Below the pieces are notes generated by a model. That model was not told the DNA's origin and ran no database searches. It saw only the letters and a program-made list of their open reading frames with translations. Below are positions 25,401-32,808 of a stretch of DNA of 64,000 bases, in pieces; the first letter of the stretch is position 1, and every line of letters starts with the position of its first letter. A program made the translations under genes and the position numbers. The DNA comes from Myxococcales bacterium (GTDB taxonomy: Bacteria; Myxococcota_A; UBA9042), in contig CANLIC010000015.1 in assembly GCA_947491025.1 (NCBI GenBank), positions 31,231 through 95,230 of the forward strand, written 5' to 3'.

Positions 25401-27127
25401 GCCAAAACAGCCCCACCGCCGGCGCACTCTGCGACGACAAAGACATCTGCACGACCAAGGACAGCTGCGACACCGCCGGCAAGTGCGCCGGCACCAAGAC
25501 CGTCTGCGACGACGGCAACGCGTGCACTGCCGATGCGTGCGACACGACCAAGGGCACCTGCGGCTCCTTGCCCCAGGCCAAGGGGTATCCCTGCAGCGAT
25601 GGCAGCCTCTGCACGACCAACGACGTCTGTGATGGCGCTTCGGTTTGCGGTGGCTCCGCCATCAAGTGCGACGACACCAACGCCTGCACCGACGACGCCT
25701 GCGACGCGACGACCGGCAACTGCAAGGCGACGCCGCATAAACTTGCGTGCGAAGACGGCAACTTGTGCACCCTCAACGACGTCTGCGACGGCGCAGGCAA
25801 ATGTACGCCCGGAACCGCCAAGGTCTGTACCGACGGCACCAAATGCACCACCGACGGCTGTGACATCAAGTCCGGAGCCTGCACCTTCTTGGCGACTGCA
25901 GAGGGCACGACGTGCGAACTCCCAGGCGCGTCGGCCTGCGCCGCTGGGACCTGCGGTTGTCGCTATGGCATCTACGCGTCAGGCGCGACAGGCAGCGATC
26001 GCATCCTCGGCGTCGTCCACACCCTGGATCAAGGCACACTCGCGGTGGGCTCGATCTTGCACAGCACCAATTCGTACCAGGGCCTGGTGGTGCGTCGTAA
26101 CAAGGTCGGGCAGGTGGTTTGGCAGCAGGGCGTCGACTTCGCGGATGATTCGGCCATCGACAACCTGTGGGCCGTCGCGCCGCTGCAGCCCGGCGGCCCC
26201 TACCTGGCCGTCGGCTCCCGATTCGCCACGGGCCTCTCGGACGAGGGTTGGGTGGTCCAGGTCGACGACAATGGCAAGGTCCTCAACAACACCCTCGTCT
26301 CAGGCGGCGCCCGGTCCGACGCCCTGCGCTCGGTCGCTGTCGTCGACCCCAAGACCGCGTTCGCGGCCGGCACCACAGCGTCCGCCAACCTCGACCCCAA
26401 CAATGTCGCCTACAATTCCGGTTGGCTCGTTCGGCTCGATCCCAGCAGCGCCAACCCCGTCGTCTGGCAGAAGCCCTACATCGCCAAGCTCCTGACCGTG
26501 AAGTTTCCGCCGACGTACCAGTACGACAACCGGCTGTTCCATGGTGTGGCGGCCCACGCGACGGCCGTCTTCACCGCTGGCGCGACCACGCAGGCCAGCG
26601 CCGGTGGGTACGATGGCGAGGTGGTCAAGTGGGACCTCAACGGCAATGTCTTGGCGGCAAAGAAGTATGCCACCACCGGTACGGACATCCTCAACGCGAT
26701 TCGCCTCTACGGCACCTCGACGGTGTGGGCAGCCGGGCAGAGCCCCAACGGGGCCAACGGCTCCGATGGCTGGCTGCTCCGTCTCAACTTCACCGACCTC
26801 AGCGTACTCAACGATTATCGCTATGGCGCTGCCGGACCTGATGAGTTTCTGGCGCTCACCAGCTACGGCAGCGGCGCCCTGGTGGTCGGGCGACAGTACG
26901 ACACGGTCGTGAGCCGATACCGGCCTTGGCTGTTCCGCGCCAGCTCAACCGGAGCGCAAACCGGCAGCTATCTGCTCGACACCAATGCGCAGAACCGCTG
27001 GTTTAGCGCTGTATCGTTTGACACCACCACCGGCCTTGTGACCTGCGCTGGCGAGACCTTTGGTGGCAGCAGCTACGACGCCTACCACGTCAACACCAGC
27101 GTCTCCGGCGCGACGACCTGCCCGTAG
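22499..27127 (+). CDS. Giant CTDC-repeat lipoprotein with C-terminal propeller-like domain
   Basis: 1542 residues. A lipoprotein signal (FGALLSCALATAC) is followed by an acidic linker. Residues ~80-1150 consist of about thirty repeats of the kind CxDGNxCTxDxCDxxxGxC, matching the Dictyostelium slime-mould (CTDC) repeat known from myxobacterial secreted proteins. Two CxCxxDxDCxxxxxC spacer motifs (CTCASDGDCDQTNLC, CVCKVDVDCDDKNSC) interrupt the array. From about residue 1155 Cys are rare. Repeated GWLVRLDP/GWLLRLNF, AVGSRF, AAGTT and VVGRQYD motifs suggest a seven-bladed or delta-60-like beta-propeller. The ATG at 22499 is the only start before the signal. A hairpin follows the stop. It is probably a surface stalk carrying a binding head (inference). 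Confidence 0.8.
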   Translation: MRVAMPLSRGRLGGVDRFIAFGALLSCALATACGQVTVAGDDDVLGTDSDVAGDAGDGQGGTDGIQAECITNFDCNDVKGKTPCNFPVCAAGVCKLQNRDAGTACKDQTLVVGTCQDSLCDAAGACKLEAKKVGTTCDPGSPLAACQQATCNDKGGCQAESKADGAHCGLGVCGTKCFQGNCVAASAADYDDGNPCTKDFCDQGAKVVHEAITDLTLQCNDGDPCTKGDICLDGACTGSLDLCNDGKACTNDTCDKTKGCVHTPDDATCKGSDPCVSLACDLAVGCTATGVNADAACEDGDSCTKGEVCDKAGKCVGKTNACTCASDGDCDQTNLCLPRNCDLSTKTCIINAALAPKCEPMGDGNCAKTACDAKTGKCATEPINADKPCDDNDICTSTSKCVAGLCTGAVDKACDDSNPCTLDSCDPIAGCSSVPGGATCDDGNACTDADACVNGACVGQAKACDDGVGCTFDSCDGATGKCQNTPKDAECNDNSPCTNDACDAAGKKGCANTPNDSASCDDDDVCTVTACKLGQCIVTATNKAQPGCGCAKDAECNDNNPCTADSCKAGDCLFDPGPNTGTACDTGNVCHVAQSGKCQAGACGGGSAKDCSSVAGPCVDAACNPSTGLCGTTTKSDGTKCDADSSLCTSGDACKSGKCEAGALVSCAGQGDACNLAACDAKTGACVKTPAPKGSDCDDGDFCTDGDSCDAGKCLAGKPKDCGALADACNTGTCDKTAQQCTKAPKTSGTACDDAQFCTVNEVCDGKGACSGGKAKECSNGGKECLVGFCDGTAKACTTKPVAKSTACTDGNACTLNDSCDGAGSCANGTAKSCPGDACNGGTCDIKTGTCGVAPKANGTACNDGNLCTQTDGCNGAGKCLGTNPKVCAGDSCNDGVCDAASGVCGKKAKANGTTCEDGSDCTSGDKCNAGTCTGGTYTCVCKVDVDCDDKNSCTKDVCAKVGTALTCQNSPTAGALCDDKDICTTKDSCDTAGKCAGTKTVCDDGNACTADACDTTKGTCGSLPQAKGYPCSDGSLCTTNDVCDGASVCGGSAIKCDDTNACTDDACDATTGNCKATPHKLACEDGNLCTLNDVCDGAGKCTPGTAKVCTDGTKCTTDGCDIKSGACTFLATAEGTTCELPGASACAAGTCGCRYGIYASGATGSDRILGVVHTLDQGTLAVGSILHSTNSYQGLVVRRNKVGQVVWQQGVDFADDSAIDNLWAVAPLQPGGPYLAVGSRFATGLSDEGWVVQVDDNGKVLNNTLVSGGARSDALRSVAVVDPKTAFAAGTTASANLDPNNVAYNSGWLVRLDPSSANPVVWQKPYIAKLLTVKFPPTYQYDNRLFHGVAAHATAVFTAGATTQASAGGYDGEVVKWDLNGNVLAAKKYATTGTDILNAIRLYGTSTVWAAGQSPNGANGSDGWLLRLNFTDLSVLNDYRYGAAGPDEFLALTSYGSGALVVGRQYDTVVSRYRPWLFRASSTGAQTGSYLLDTNAQNRWFSAVSFDTTTGLVTCAGETFGGSSYDAYHVNTSVSGATTCP

Positions 27128-27160
27128 GGCTGCCCGGTCGCGAGCGCTGCCTTCCCGCCA

Positions 27161-27199
27161 GCCTCGCGCTCCTGGCAATCTTGGCTGGTCGCGCGAGGC
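27161..27199 (+). terminator. Hairpin after the giant CTDC-repeat gene
   Basis: GCCTCGCGC (27161-27169) pairs perfectly with GCGCGAGGC (27191-27199) around a 21-nt loop that itself can form a GCCAGC/GCTGG alternative. It starts 34 bp after the stop of the giant CTDC-repeat gene. No U-tract follows. Confidence 0.4.
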
Positions 27200-27417
27200 G
27201 TGCAGCGCTCGTCTTCTGTCGTTTTGGGCGTGAGAGACGACCCGCCGGGCGTTCATGATAGGATTTCAAAGACTTTCAGACTCGGCCCGCCGACTTGCAG
27301 CCAGGACCCGAGAGGCACGCCGCCTTGACCCTTGTAAGGCAGTTTTGGTAGGCCTGGGATGTTAATTGCGAAGACCGGGCGCTTCGCCCTTTGTGCATCC
27401 GAATTCTCGAGGTCTCC

Positions 27418-30400
27418 ATGCGTCCTTGCCGTGCGTCGTCGAGCCAATGGCCTTTCCTGCTGGCCGCGCTCGCCGCGGGGGGCCTCGCCATCGCAAGCTG
27501 CGGTGAGCCCACGTCTACGGGGTCGGGTGTGCTCCCAGGCGCCGGGGGCAACCCCGGTGGCGGAACGCACGACTCTGGCGACGGCGTCGATGATGGCAGC
27601 GTCCACGATGCCGCCGTTGACGCAGCGCCCGGCGATCCCGACGCGCCAAACAACCCCGACGCGCCCGATGCGCCCGGCAACATTGCGCCGACGGTGAAGG
27701 TGACGGCCCCGGCCGTAGGGGCGGTTTTCAACCTCGGCGACAAGGTCGAGCTCGCCTTCGAAGCCGGCGATGACGCGGACGCCGAGCTCGACTACGGCGT
27801 GCAGACCAGCGCTTCGACCGACCCGCTGACCGTCGGCAAGGCGAAAGCGGCGCAGCTCACCAAGGTCGAGCTCGCCAACCTTCCCGCCGGCAAGCAGACG
27901 CTCACGGTGGGCATCAAGGACGGGCACGGCCTGACCGCCACCGCCTCGGTCGCGATTTGGATCAACACCGCGCCCGGCGCCGCTCAGGTCGAGATCACGC
28001 CGGCCAAGCCGACGACGCTCGACGCGCTCGAGGCCCAGATCGCCGGCGGCGCGTCGGACGTGGACCGCGCCGCCAACGAGCTGACCTACAGCTATGCCTG
28101 GTCGCGCAACGGCGAGGCCACGACGCACACCACCGCTAAGGTCGACGCCGGCATCGCCAAGAAGGGCGAGACGTGGAAGGTGGAAGTCACCAGCAAAGAC
28201 CCCTACATCGACGGCGCGAAGGCCTCCGCAAGCGTGGTGATCGGCAACGCCAGCCCGGCCGGCGCCAAGGTCGCGATTCAGCCGGCCGACGTCGACCTCG
28301 CGACCCAGGTGACCTGCACCCTGCAGGCCGACGCCATCGACCCCGACGGCGACAAGGTCAGCTACAGCTACCAATGGCTCGTCAACGGCAAGGTCGACCT
28401 CGCCAGCGAGGCCACGGCCGCCAGCCTGCGCATCGGCGACCTGCACCGCGAGGACGGCTCCCTCATCCAGAACGGCGACCTGGTCTCCTGCGCCGTCGTG
28501 GCCACCGACGGTGCCGACGCCGCAGCGGCGGTCAGCAGCGCTGAGCTGAAGGTCGCCACCCTCGACATCTGCCTCAGCAAATGGAACCCGTGCGCGGCGC
28601 AGGCGATCTGCACCGACAACGGCACGCTCGCGCCTGCCTGCGCCTGCAAGCCGGGCTACGCTGGCAGCGGCAAGAGCTGCGCCGACGTCGATGAGTGCAA
28701 GAACGGCAGCAAGCCCTGCGACCCCAACGCGACCTGCGCCAACAGCGCTGGCAGCCACGTCTGCACCTGCAACGCGGGCTATGCTGGCGACGGCAAGGCC
28801 TGCGCGGATGTCGACGAGTGCAAGAACGGCACCGCCGTCTGCGATCTCGCCGCCGACTGCACCAACACCGTCGGCAGCTACGGCTGCGCCTGCAAGTCCG
28901 GCTACCTTGGCGACGGCAAGACCTGCACCGACGTCGATGAGTGCCAGGACGGCAGCGCCGCATGCGACCTCGCCGCCGATTGCACCAACACCGCCGGCAG
29001 CTACAACTGCGCCTGCAAGGTCGGATTCGCGGGCAACGGCAAGACCTGCGACGACGTCGACGAGTGCAAGAACGGAAGCGCGGTGTGCGATCTCGCCGCC
29101 GACTGCACCAACACCGTCGGCAACTACACCTGCGCCTGCAAGGCGGGCTACGGCGGCGACGGCAAGACCTGCGCCGACGTCGATGAGTGCAAGGTCGGCG
29201 TCGGACCGGGCACCCTGCCATTGCCGCCTGGCCTCGCCACCTGGTCCGTCGTCAACTCGTCGAAGGTCGTCGGCTGGTACGGCGCCGGCGACAAGCTCAT
29301 CTACAACAGCCCGCTCCAGGGCAACTACGCCACGGGCGCCGAGGCCAACAAGGGCAGCGCGACCACCCCGAAGTGGATGGTGCCGACCTCTGGCCTCTCC
29401 ACGCTGTCCTTCGTCGCCACGTTGGAGGTGGAGGGCGTATCCAGCTACGACACCTTCACAGTCTCCGTCCTCGAGCCTGGCAAGGCGCCGGTGATCGTCA
29501 GCAGCAAGTCCGCGATCGGCACCAAGCCTTCGACGCCGGTCGCGATTCCGCTCGCCAAGTGGGCCGGCAAGACCATCCAGATCGAGTTCGCCTTCGACAC
29601 CAAGGACGGCAACTCCAATCTGACCTTCGGCGTCGTGCTCAGCGGCCTCAAGGTCGAGAACGCCGCTTGCGGCAAGAACGCCGGCTGCTCCAACAGCCCC
29701 GGCACGTACAAGTGCGCTTGCGACAATGGCTACTTGGGCGACGGCCAGGTCTGCGCCGATATCGACGAGTGCAAGACCAACAACGGCGGCTGCGACGTCA
29801 ACGCAGGCTGCACCAACCTGCCGGGCAGCTCCAAGTGCACCTGCAAGACCTTCTGGACCGGTGACGGCAAGACCTGCGCCGACCTCGACGAGTGCAAGAC
29901 CAACAACGGCGGCTGCGGCCTGCCCGAAGCCATGACCTGCACCAACTACGTCGGAGCCGCACCGACCTGCGCGGATGTCGACGAGTGCAAGACCGGCACC
30001 GCCAAGTGCGCCGCTCAGGCCTCATGTTCGAACACCGACGGCTCCTATACCTGCGCCTGCAACCAGGGTTATCAGGGCGACGGCAAGACCTGCGTCGACG
30101 CCGACGAGTGCAAGGCTGGCATCAGCAAGAGCGACCCCGCCGGCGCCCTCATCGCGGGCGCGACGATCGAGAACTCGCAGCCGAAGGTGGGCTGGCGGCT
30201 GAGCGAGGGCAAGCTCCTCTACAACAGCGCATCGACCGGTGACTACGTCGGTAGCGGGGCCAACAAGGGCAGCGTCACCACCGCAGCGATCCCGCTTCCC
30301 GCCCAAGCGACGTTGAGCTTCGAGGGCGTGTTCGACGTCGAGTCGAACCCGAACTACGACAAGTTCCGCGTTGAGCTGCTGATCGGCGCCGAGACCGTGG

Positions 30401-31665
30401 TCGTCTTCGACAAGGCCAAGGTCAAGACCGGCAAGACCCCACAGCCGGTCGCCATTCCCCTCGCCGCCCACGCCGGCAAGACCGCGAAGATCCGCTTCGT
30501 CTTCGACACCATCGACGGCAGCGTCAACTCGACCTCCGGCATCGCGCTCTCGAACTTCGTCATCAGCCAGCAGGTCGCAGCCTGCAGTGCCAACGCCAAG
30601 TGCGAGAACGCCGCCGGCAGCTACGCCTGCACCTGCCTGCCGGGCTTTGAAGGCGACGGCGTCAGCTGCACCGACATCGACGAGTGCAAGCCCAGCGTCG
30701 TGAGCGTGAACCCGCCGGCCGACCTCAAGGGTTGGACCACGGTCAGCAGCGCCCCGAAGACCGTGTTCTGGCACGTCTTCAACAACCAACTGGTCTTCAA
30801 CAACCCCGTCCTCGGCAACTACGCCGACGGCACCAAGGCGGTGACAGGCAGCGCGACCAGCCCCGTCCTGAAGCTGCCGGTCGATCCGGTGGAGATCGCG
30901 TTCACCGTCAAGCTCGCCGTCGAGGCCAATTTCCAATACGACAAGTTCACCTTGGAGATCCTCGAGGGCGGCAAGGTGGTCAAGACCTGGACCAAGCAGG
31001 ATTTTCCCGGCGCCTTCACCGGCATGAACTTCGTCAGCCAGCTCCCCGGCCTCGGCGGCAAGGCGGTGCAGCTGAGGTTCGCTTTCGACAGCGCCGATGG
31101 CTCGGCCAACCACTACGCCGGCGTCTTTGTCAGCGGCATCGTGGTCCGCCATCTCGAGCCCTGCTCCAAGCTGGCCAGCTGCGCCAACACGCCCGGTGCC
31201 TTCGTCTGCAGCTGCAATCCCGGCTACGAGGGCGACGGCAAGACCTGCGCCGACATCGACGAGTGCAAGACCAACAACGGCGGCTGCAATGTCAACGCGA
31301 CCTGCACCAACAAGGTGGGCGCGCCGGTCGTCTGCGCCTGCAAGCCAGGCTACGCCGGCGACGGCAAGACCTGCACCGACATCGACGAGTGCAAGGTGGG
31401 CAACGGCGGCTGCAACATCAACGCCACCTGCACCAACAAGGTGGGTGCGCCGGTCGTCTGTGCTTGCAAGCCGGGCTACGCCGGCGACGGCAAGACCTGC
31501 TCGCTCACGACCAACTTCTGCAACACGAACTGCGGCAAGGCCATCTCTGGCCCTGGGAGTTGCTACTGCGACGTGGATTGCAAGAAGTTCGGGGATTGCT
31601 GCACCGGTCCCAACAACGTCAAGACCTCCAAATGCACCGACTCCACCTGTGGGGTCTGCCAGTAG
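27418..31665 (+). CDS. Giant EGF-repeat lipoprotein with nested beta-sandwich insertions and somatomedin-B-like tail
   Basis: 1415 residues. The ATG at 27418 follows CTCGAGGT and begins a lipoprotein signal (LAAGGLAIASC). Residues ~85-380 look like two or three PKD/Ig-like domains (APTVKVTAPAVG, YSYAWSRNGE, YSYQWLVNGK). Calcium-binding EGF modules (DVDECxxG...GYxGDGKTC) follow from about residue 383, four of them in exact 41-residue tandem (nt 28684-29175). Three homologous ~150-residue beta-rich domains (near 593-749, 901-1053 and 1093-1246) sit inside EGF modules, between the DEC Cys and the second Cys. One EGF module near residue 822 is shortened. The last ~50 residues match somatomedin-B (CYCDVDCKKFGDCC). 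A large surface adhesin-like protein is the likely role (inference). Confidence 0.8.
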   Translation: MRPCRASSSQWPFLLAALAAGGLAIASCGEPTSTGSGVLPGAGGNPGGGTHDSGDGVDDGSVHDAAVDAAPGDPDAPNNPDAPDAPGNIAPTVKVTAPAVGAVFNLGDKVELAFEAGDDADAELDYGVQTSASTDPLTVGKAKAAQLTKVELANLPAGKQTLTVGIKDGHGLTATASVAIWINTAPGAAQVEITPAKPTTLDALEAQIAGGASDVDRAANELTYSYAWSRNGEATTHTTAKVDAGIAKKGETWKVEVTSKDPYIDGAKASASVVIGNASPAGAKVAIQPADVDLATQVTCTLQADAIDPDGDKVSYSYQWLVNGKVDLASEATAASLRIGDLHREDGSLIQNGDLVSCAVVATDGADAAAAVSSAELKVATLDICLSKWNPCAAQAICTDNGTLAPACACKPGYAGSGKSCADVDECKNGSKPCDPNATCANSAGSHVCTCNAGYAGDGKACADVDECKNGTAVCDLAADCTNTVGSYGCACKSGYLGDGKTCTDVDECQDGSAACDLAADCTNTAGSYNCACKVGFAGNGKTCDDVDECKNGSAVCDLAADCTNTVGNYTCACKAGYGGDGKTCADVDECKVGVGPGTLPLPPGLATWSVVNSSKVVGWYGAGDKLIYNSPLQGNYATGAEANKGSATTPKWMVPTSGLSTLSFVATLEVEGVSSYDTFTVSVLEPGKAPVIVSSKSAIGTKPSTPVAIPLAKWAGKTIQIEFAFDTKDGNSNLTFGVVLSGLKVENAACGKNAGCSNSPGTYKCACDNGYLGDGQVCADIDECKTNNGGCDVNAGCTNLPGSSKCTCKTFWTGDGKTCADLDECKTNNGGCGLPEAMTCTNYVGAAPTCADVDECKTGTAKCAAQASCSNTDGSYTCACNQGYQGDGKTCVDADECKAGISKSDPAGALIAGATIENSQPKVGWRLSEGKLLYNSASTGDYVGSGANKGSVTTAAIPLPAQATLSFEGVFDVESNPNYDKFRVELLIGAETVVVFDKAKVKTGKTPQPVAIPLAAHAGKTAKIRFVFDTIDGSVNSTSGIALSNFVISQQVAACSANAKCENAAGSYACTCLPGFEGDGVSCTDIDECKPSVVSVNPPADLKGWTTVSSAPKTVFWHVFNNQLVFNNPVLGNYADGTKAVTGSATSPVLKLPVDPVEIAFTVKLAVEANFQYDKFTLEILEGGKVVKTWTKQDFPGAFTGMNFVSQLPGLGGKAVQLRFAFDSADGSANHYAGVFVSGIVVRHLEPCSKLASCANTPGAFVCSCNPGYEGDGKTCADIDECKTNNGGCNVNATCTNKVGAPVVCACKPGYAGDGKTCTDIDECKVGNGGCNINATCTNKVGAPVVCACKPGYAGDGKTCSLTTNFCNTNCGKAISGPGSCYCDVDCKKFGDCCTGPNNVKTSKCTDSTCGVCQ
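28684..29175 (+). repeat. Four tandem 123-bp units encoding EGF modules
   Basis: Units begin at 28684, 28807, 28930 and 29053, each 123 bp and in frame (41 residues, DVDEC to KTC). The last three are nearly identical around CDLAADCTNT. This is a coding tandem array that could expand or contract by recombination. Confidence 0.85.
31252..31503 (+). repeat. Two tandem 126-bp EGF-coding units
   Basis: Units at 31252-31377 and 31378-31503 encode almost the same 42 residues (NATCTNKVGAPVVCACKPGY in both). This looks like a recent in-frame duplication near the C-terminus of the EGF-repeat lipoprotein. Confidence 0.8.
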
Positions 31666-31850
31666 GGCGTGGACCCCGCGTCACTCGGCCTCCCGGTCGA
31701 TGAGGCGTGCCTTGCGGTCGCTTCTTTGCCCTGCTGTCGGCACCGGCCGCTGTCACGACGCCGGCCCGTCCCGGCCCCGGCTGCTTCCCCTTTTCTCTGC
31801 GTCGGCTGGCGCCCTGCACCGACCGAGGCGCACGTGCCGCTGTGCTGTGA

Positions 31851-32096
31851 CTAGCGCGGCGCTTTGTTCGCCGACGTCCCCATCGCACCCAACCGCCGCG
31901 CCACATCCTGGTCGGCCTCACTCGGCGTCGCTGCCATGCGAAGCAGCCGGTGCGCCTCCTGCAGCTGCCGCACGTAGGTGTCGCAGGGCGGGCAAAGGGC
32001 CAGGTGGCCAGCGAAGCGCAGCCGCTCCAGCGCGCCGCGCTCGCCGTCCAGGAAGGCGTCCACCTGCGCCAAGATCGCGTCGCAGCCTTTGCCCAT
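31851..32096 (-). CDS. Small soluble zinc-finger anti-sigma factor
   Basis: 81 residues, too short to stand out as an isolated frame but well supported. The ATG at 32096 lies 4 bp after the stop of the ECF sigma gene. The core DAFLDGERGALERLRFAGHLALCPPCDTYV contains the HxxxCxxC zinc motif of ZAS-type anti-sigma factors, followed by a helix. No membrane segment is present, so the protein should act in the cytoplasm, holding the sigma factor until a signal such as redox change releases zinc. The release signal is inference, from known ZAS proteins. Confidence 0.8.
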   Translation of the reverse strand: MGKGCDAILAQVDAFLDGERGALERLRFAGHLALCPPCDTYVRQLQEAHRLLRMAATPSEADQDVARRLGAMGTSANKAPR

Positions 32097-32100
32097 CGTC

Positions 32101-32808
32101 TCAGGCCTCCGCTCCGGCGAGGGCTTCAGCCGCCGCGCTGCCAAGCTCAAGGGCGATCGCCTGCCGCAACGCCCGACGCGCGCGATGCAGGCACATGCGC
32201 AGGTTGGCCGGCGTGATGCCGAGCGCGTCGCAGATCTCCACCGCCTCCATGCCCTCGACCTCTTTGAGCCAGAGCACCTCGCGGTGCTGGGTCGGCAGCC
32301 GAGGCAAGGCGCGCTCGATGACGTGAAGGGCGCGTCGGGCGTCCAGACGCTGGTCCATGCTGGCGCTCCACGACTTGGGTGCCATACGCCACTGGCCCGC
32401 CTCGAACTGATCCGACCACTCCCGGTCCTCGCGCGCCTCGTCGACGTCGACAAAGCGACGCTGTCGGCGCAAGGCGTCGATGGCGCGGTTGTGTACGGCG
32501 CGGTAGAGCCAACTCTTGATCGAGCAGCGCCCCTCGAAGCGATCGATGCCGCTGTGGACCGCGACGACCGCGTCCTGCACCAGCTCCTCGGCGAGCGCCG
32601 CATCGCCGCAGATGCGCCGCGCGTAGGCGACCAGGGCCGGGCCGTAGCGCTCCAGCAGCTGTCGCCAGGCGACAGGGTCATCGCGCTGCAGCCGCGCCAG
32701 CAGGGTGATCTCGGCCTCGGGCAGGGCGATGAGCGTCAGCAGCGCGCGAATCGGCCCAAACACCGTCGTCAGCACTGTGCCGCCCGCGACGTCCGGCGCC
32801 GACGACAC
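32101..32808 (-). CDS. ECF-type RNA polymerase sigma factor
   Basis: 235 residues if started at the ATG at 32808, which lies 40 bp inside the upstream amidase gene. A GTG at 32775 would give a shorter start overlapping the amidase stop and is equally plausible. Region 2 is present (LLERYGPALVAYARRICGD...LVQDAVVAVHSGIDRF...SWLYRAVHNRAIDALRRQRR), as is region 4 (LPRLPTQHREVLWLKEVEGM...ICDALGITPANLRMCLHRARRALR), with no further domains. It directs transcription of a stress or envelope regulon and is paired with the downstream anti-sigma gene. The overlap with the amidase gene suggests shared expression. Confidence 0.88.
   Translation of the reverse strand: MSSAPDVAGGTVLTTVFGPIRALLTLIALPEAEITLLARLQRDDPVAWRQLLERYGPALVAYARRICGDAALAEELVQDAVVAVHSGIDRFEGRCSIKSWLYRAVHNRAIDALRRQRRFVDVDEAREDREWSDQFEAGQWRMAPKSWSASMDQRLDARRALHVIERALPRLPTQHREVLWLKEVEGMEAVEICDALGITPANLRMCLHRARRALRQAIALELGSAAAEALAGAEA

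Noticed and set aside
21986..25738. Minus-strand open frame of about 1250 codons antisense to the CTDC-repeat gene
   Set aside because: It is Gly/Ala/Val-rich periodic sequence produced by reading Cys repeats backwards; it has no ribosome site and overlaps a well-supported gene.
28684..29175. CRISPR-like regular repeats
   Set aside because: The 123-bp units are contiguous, in frame and encode EGF modules; there are no spacers.
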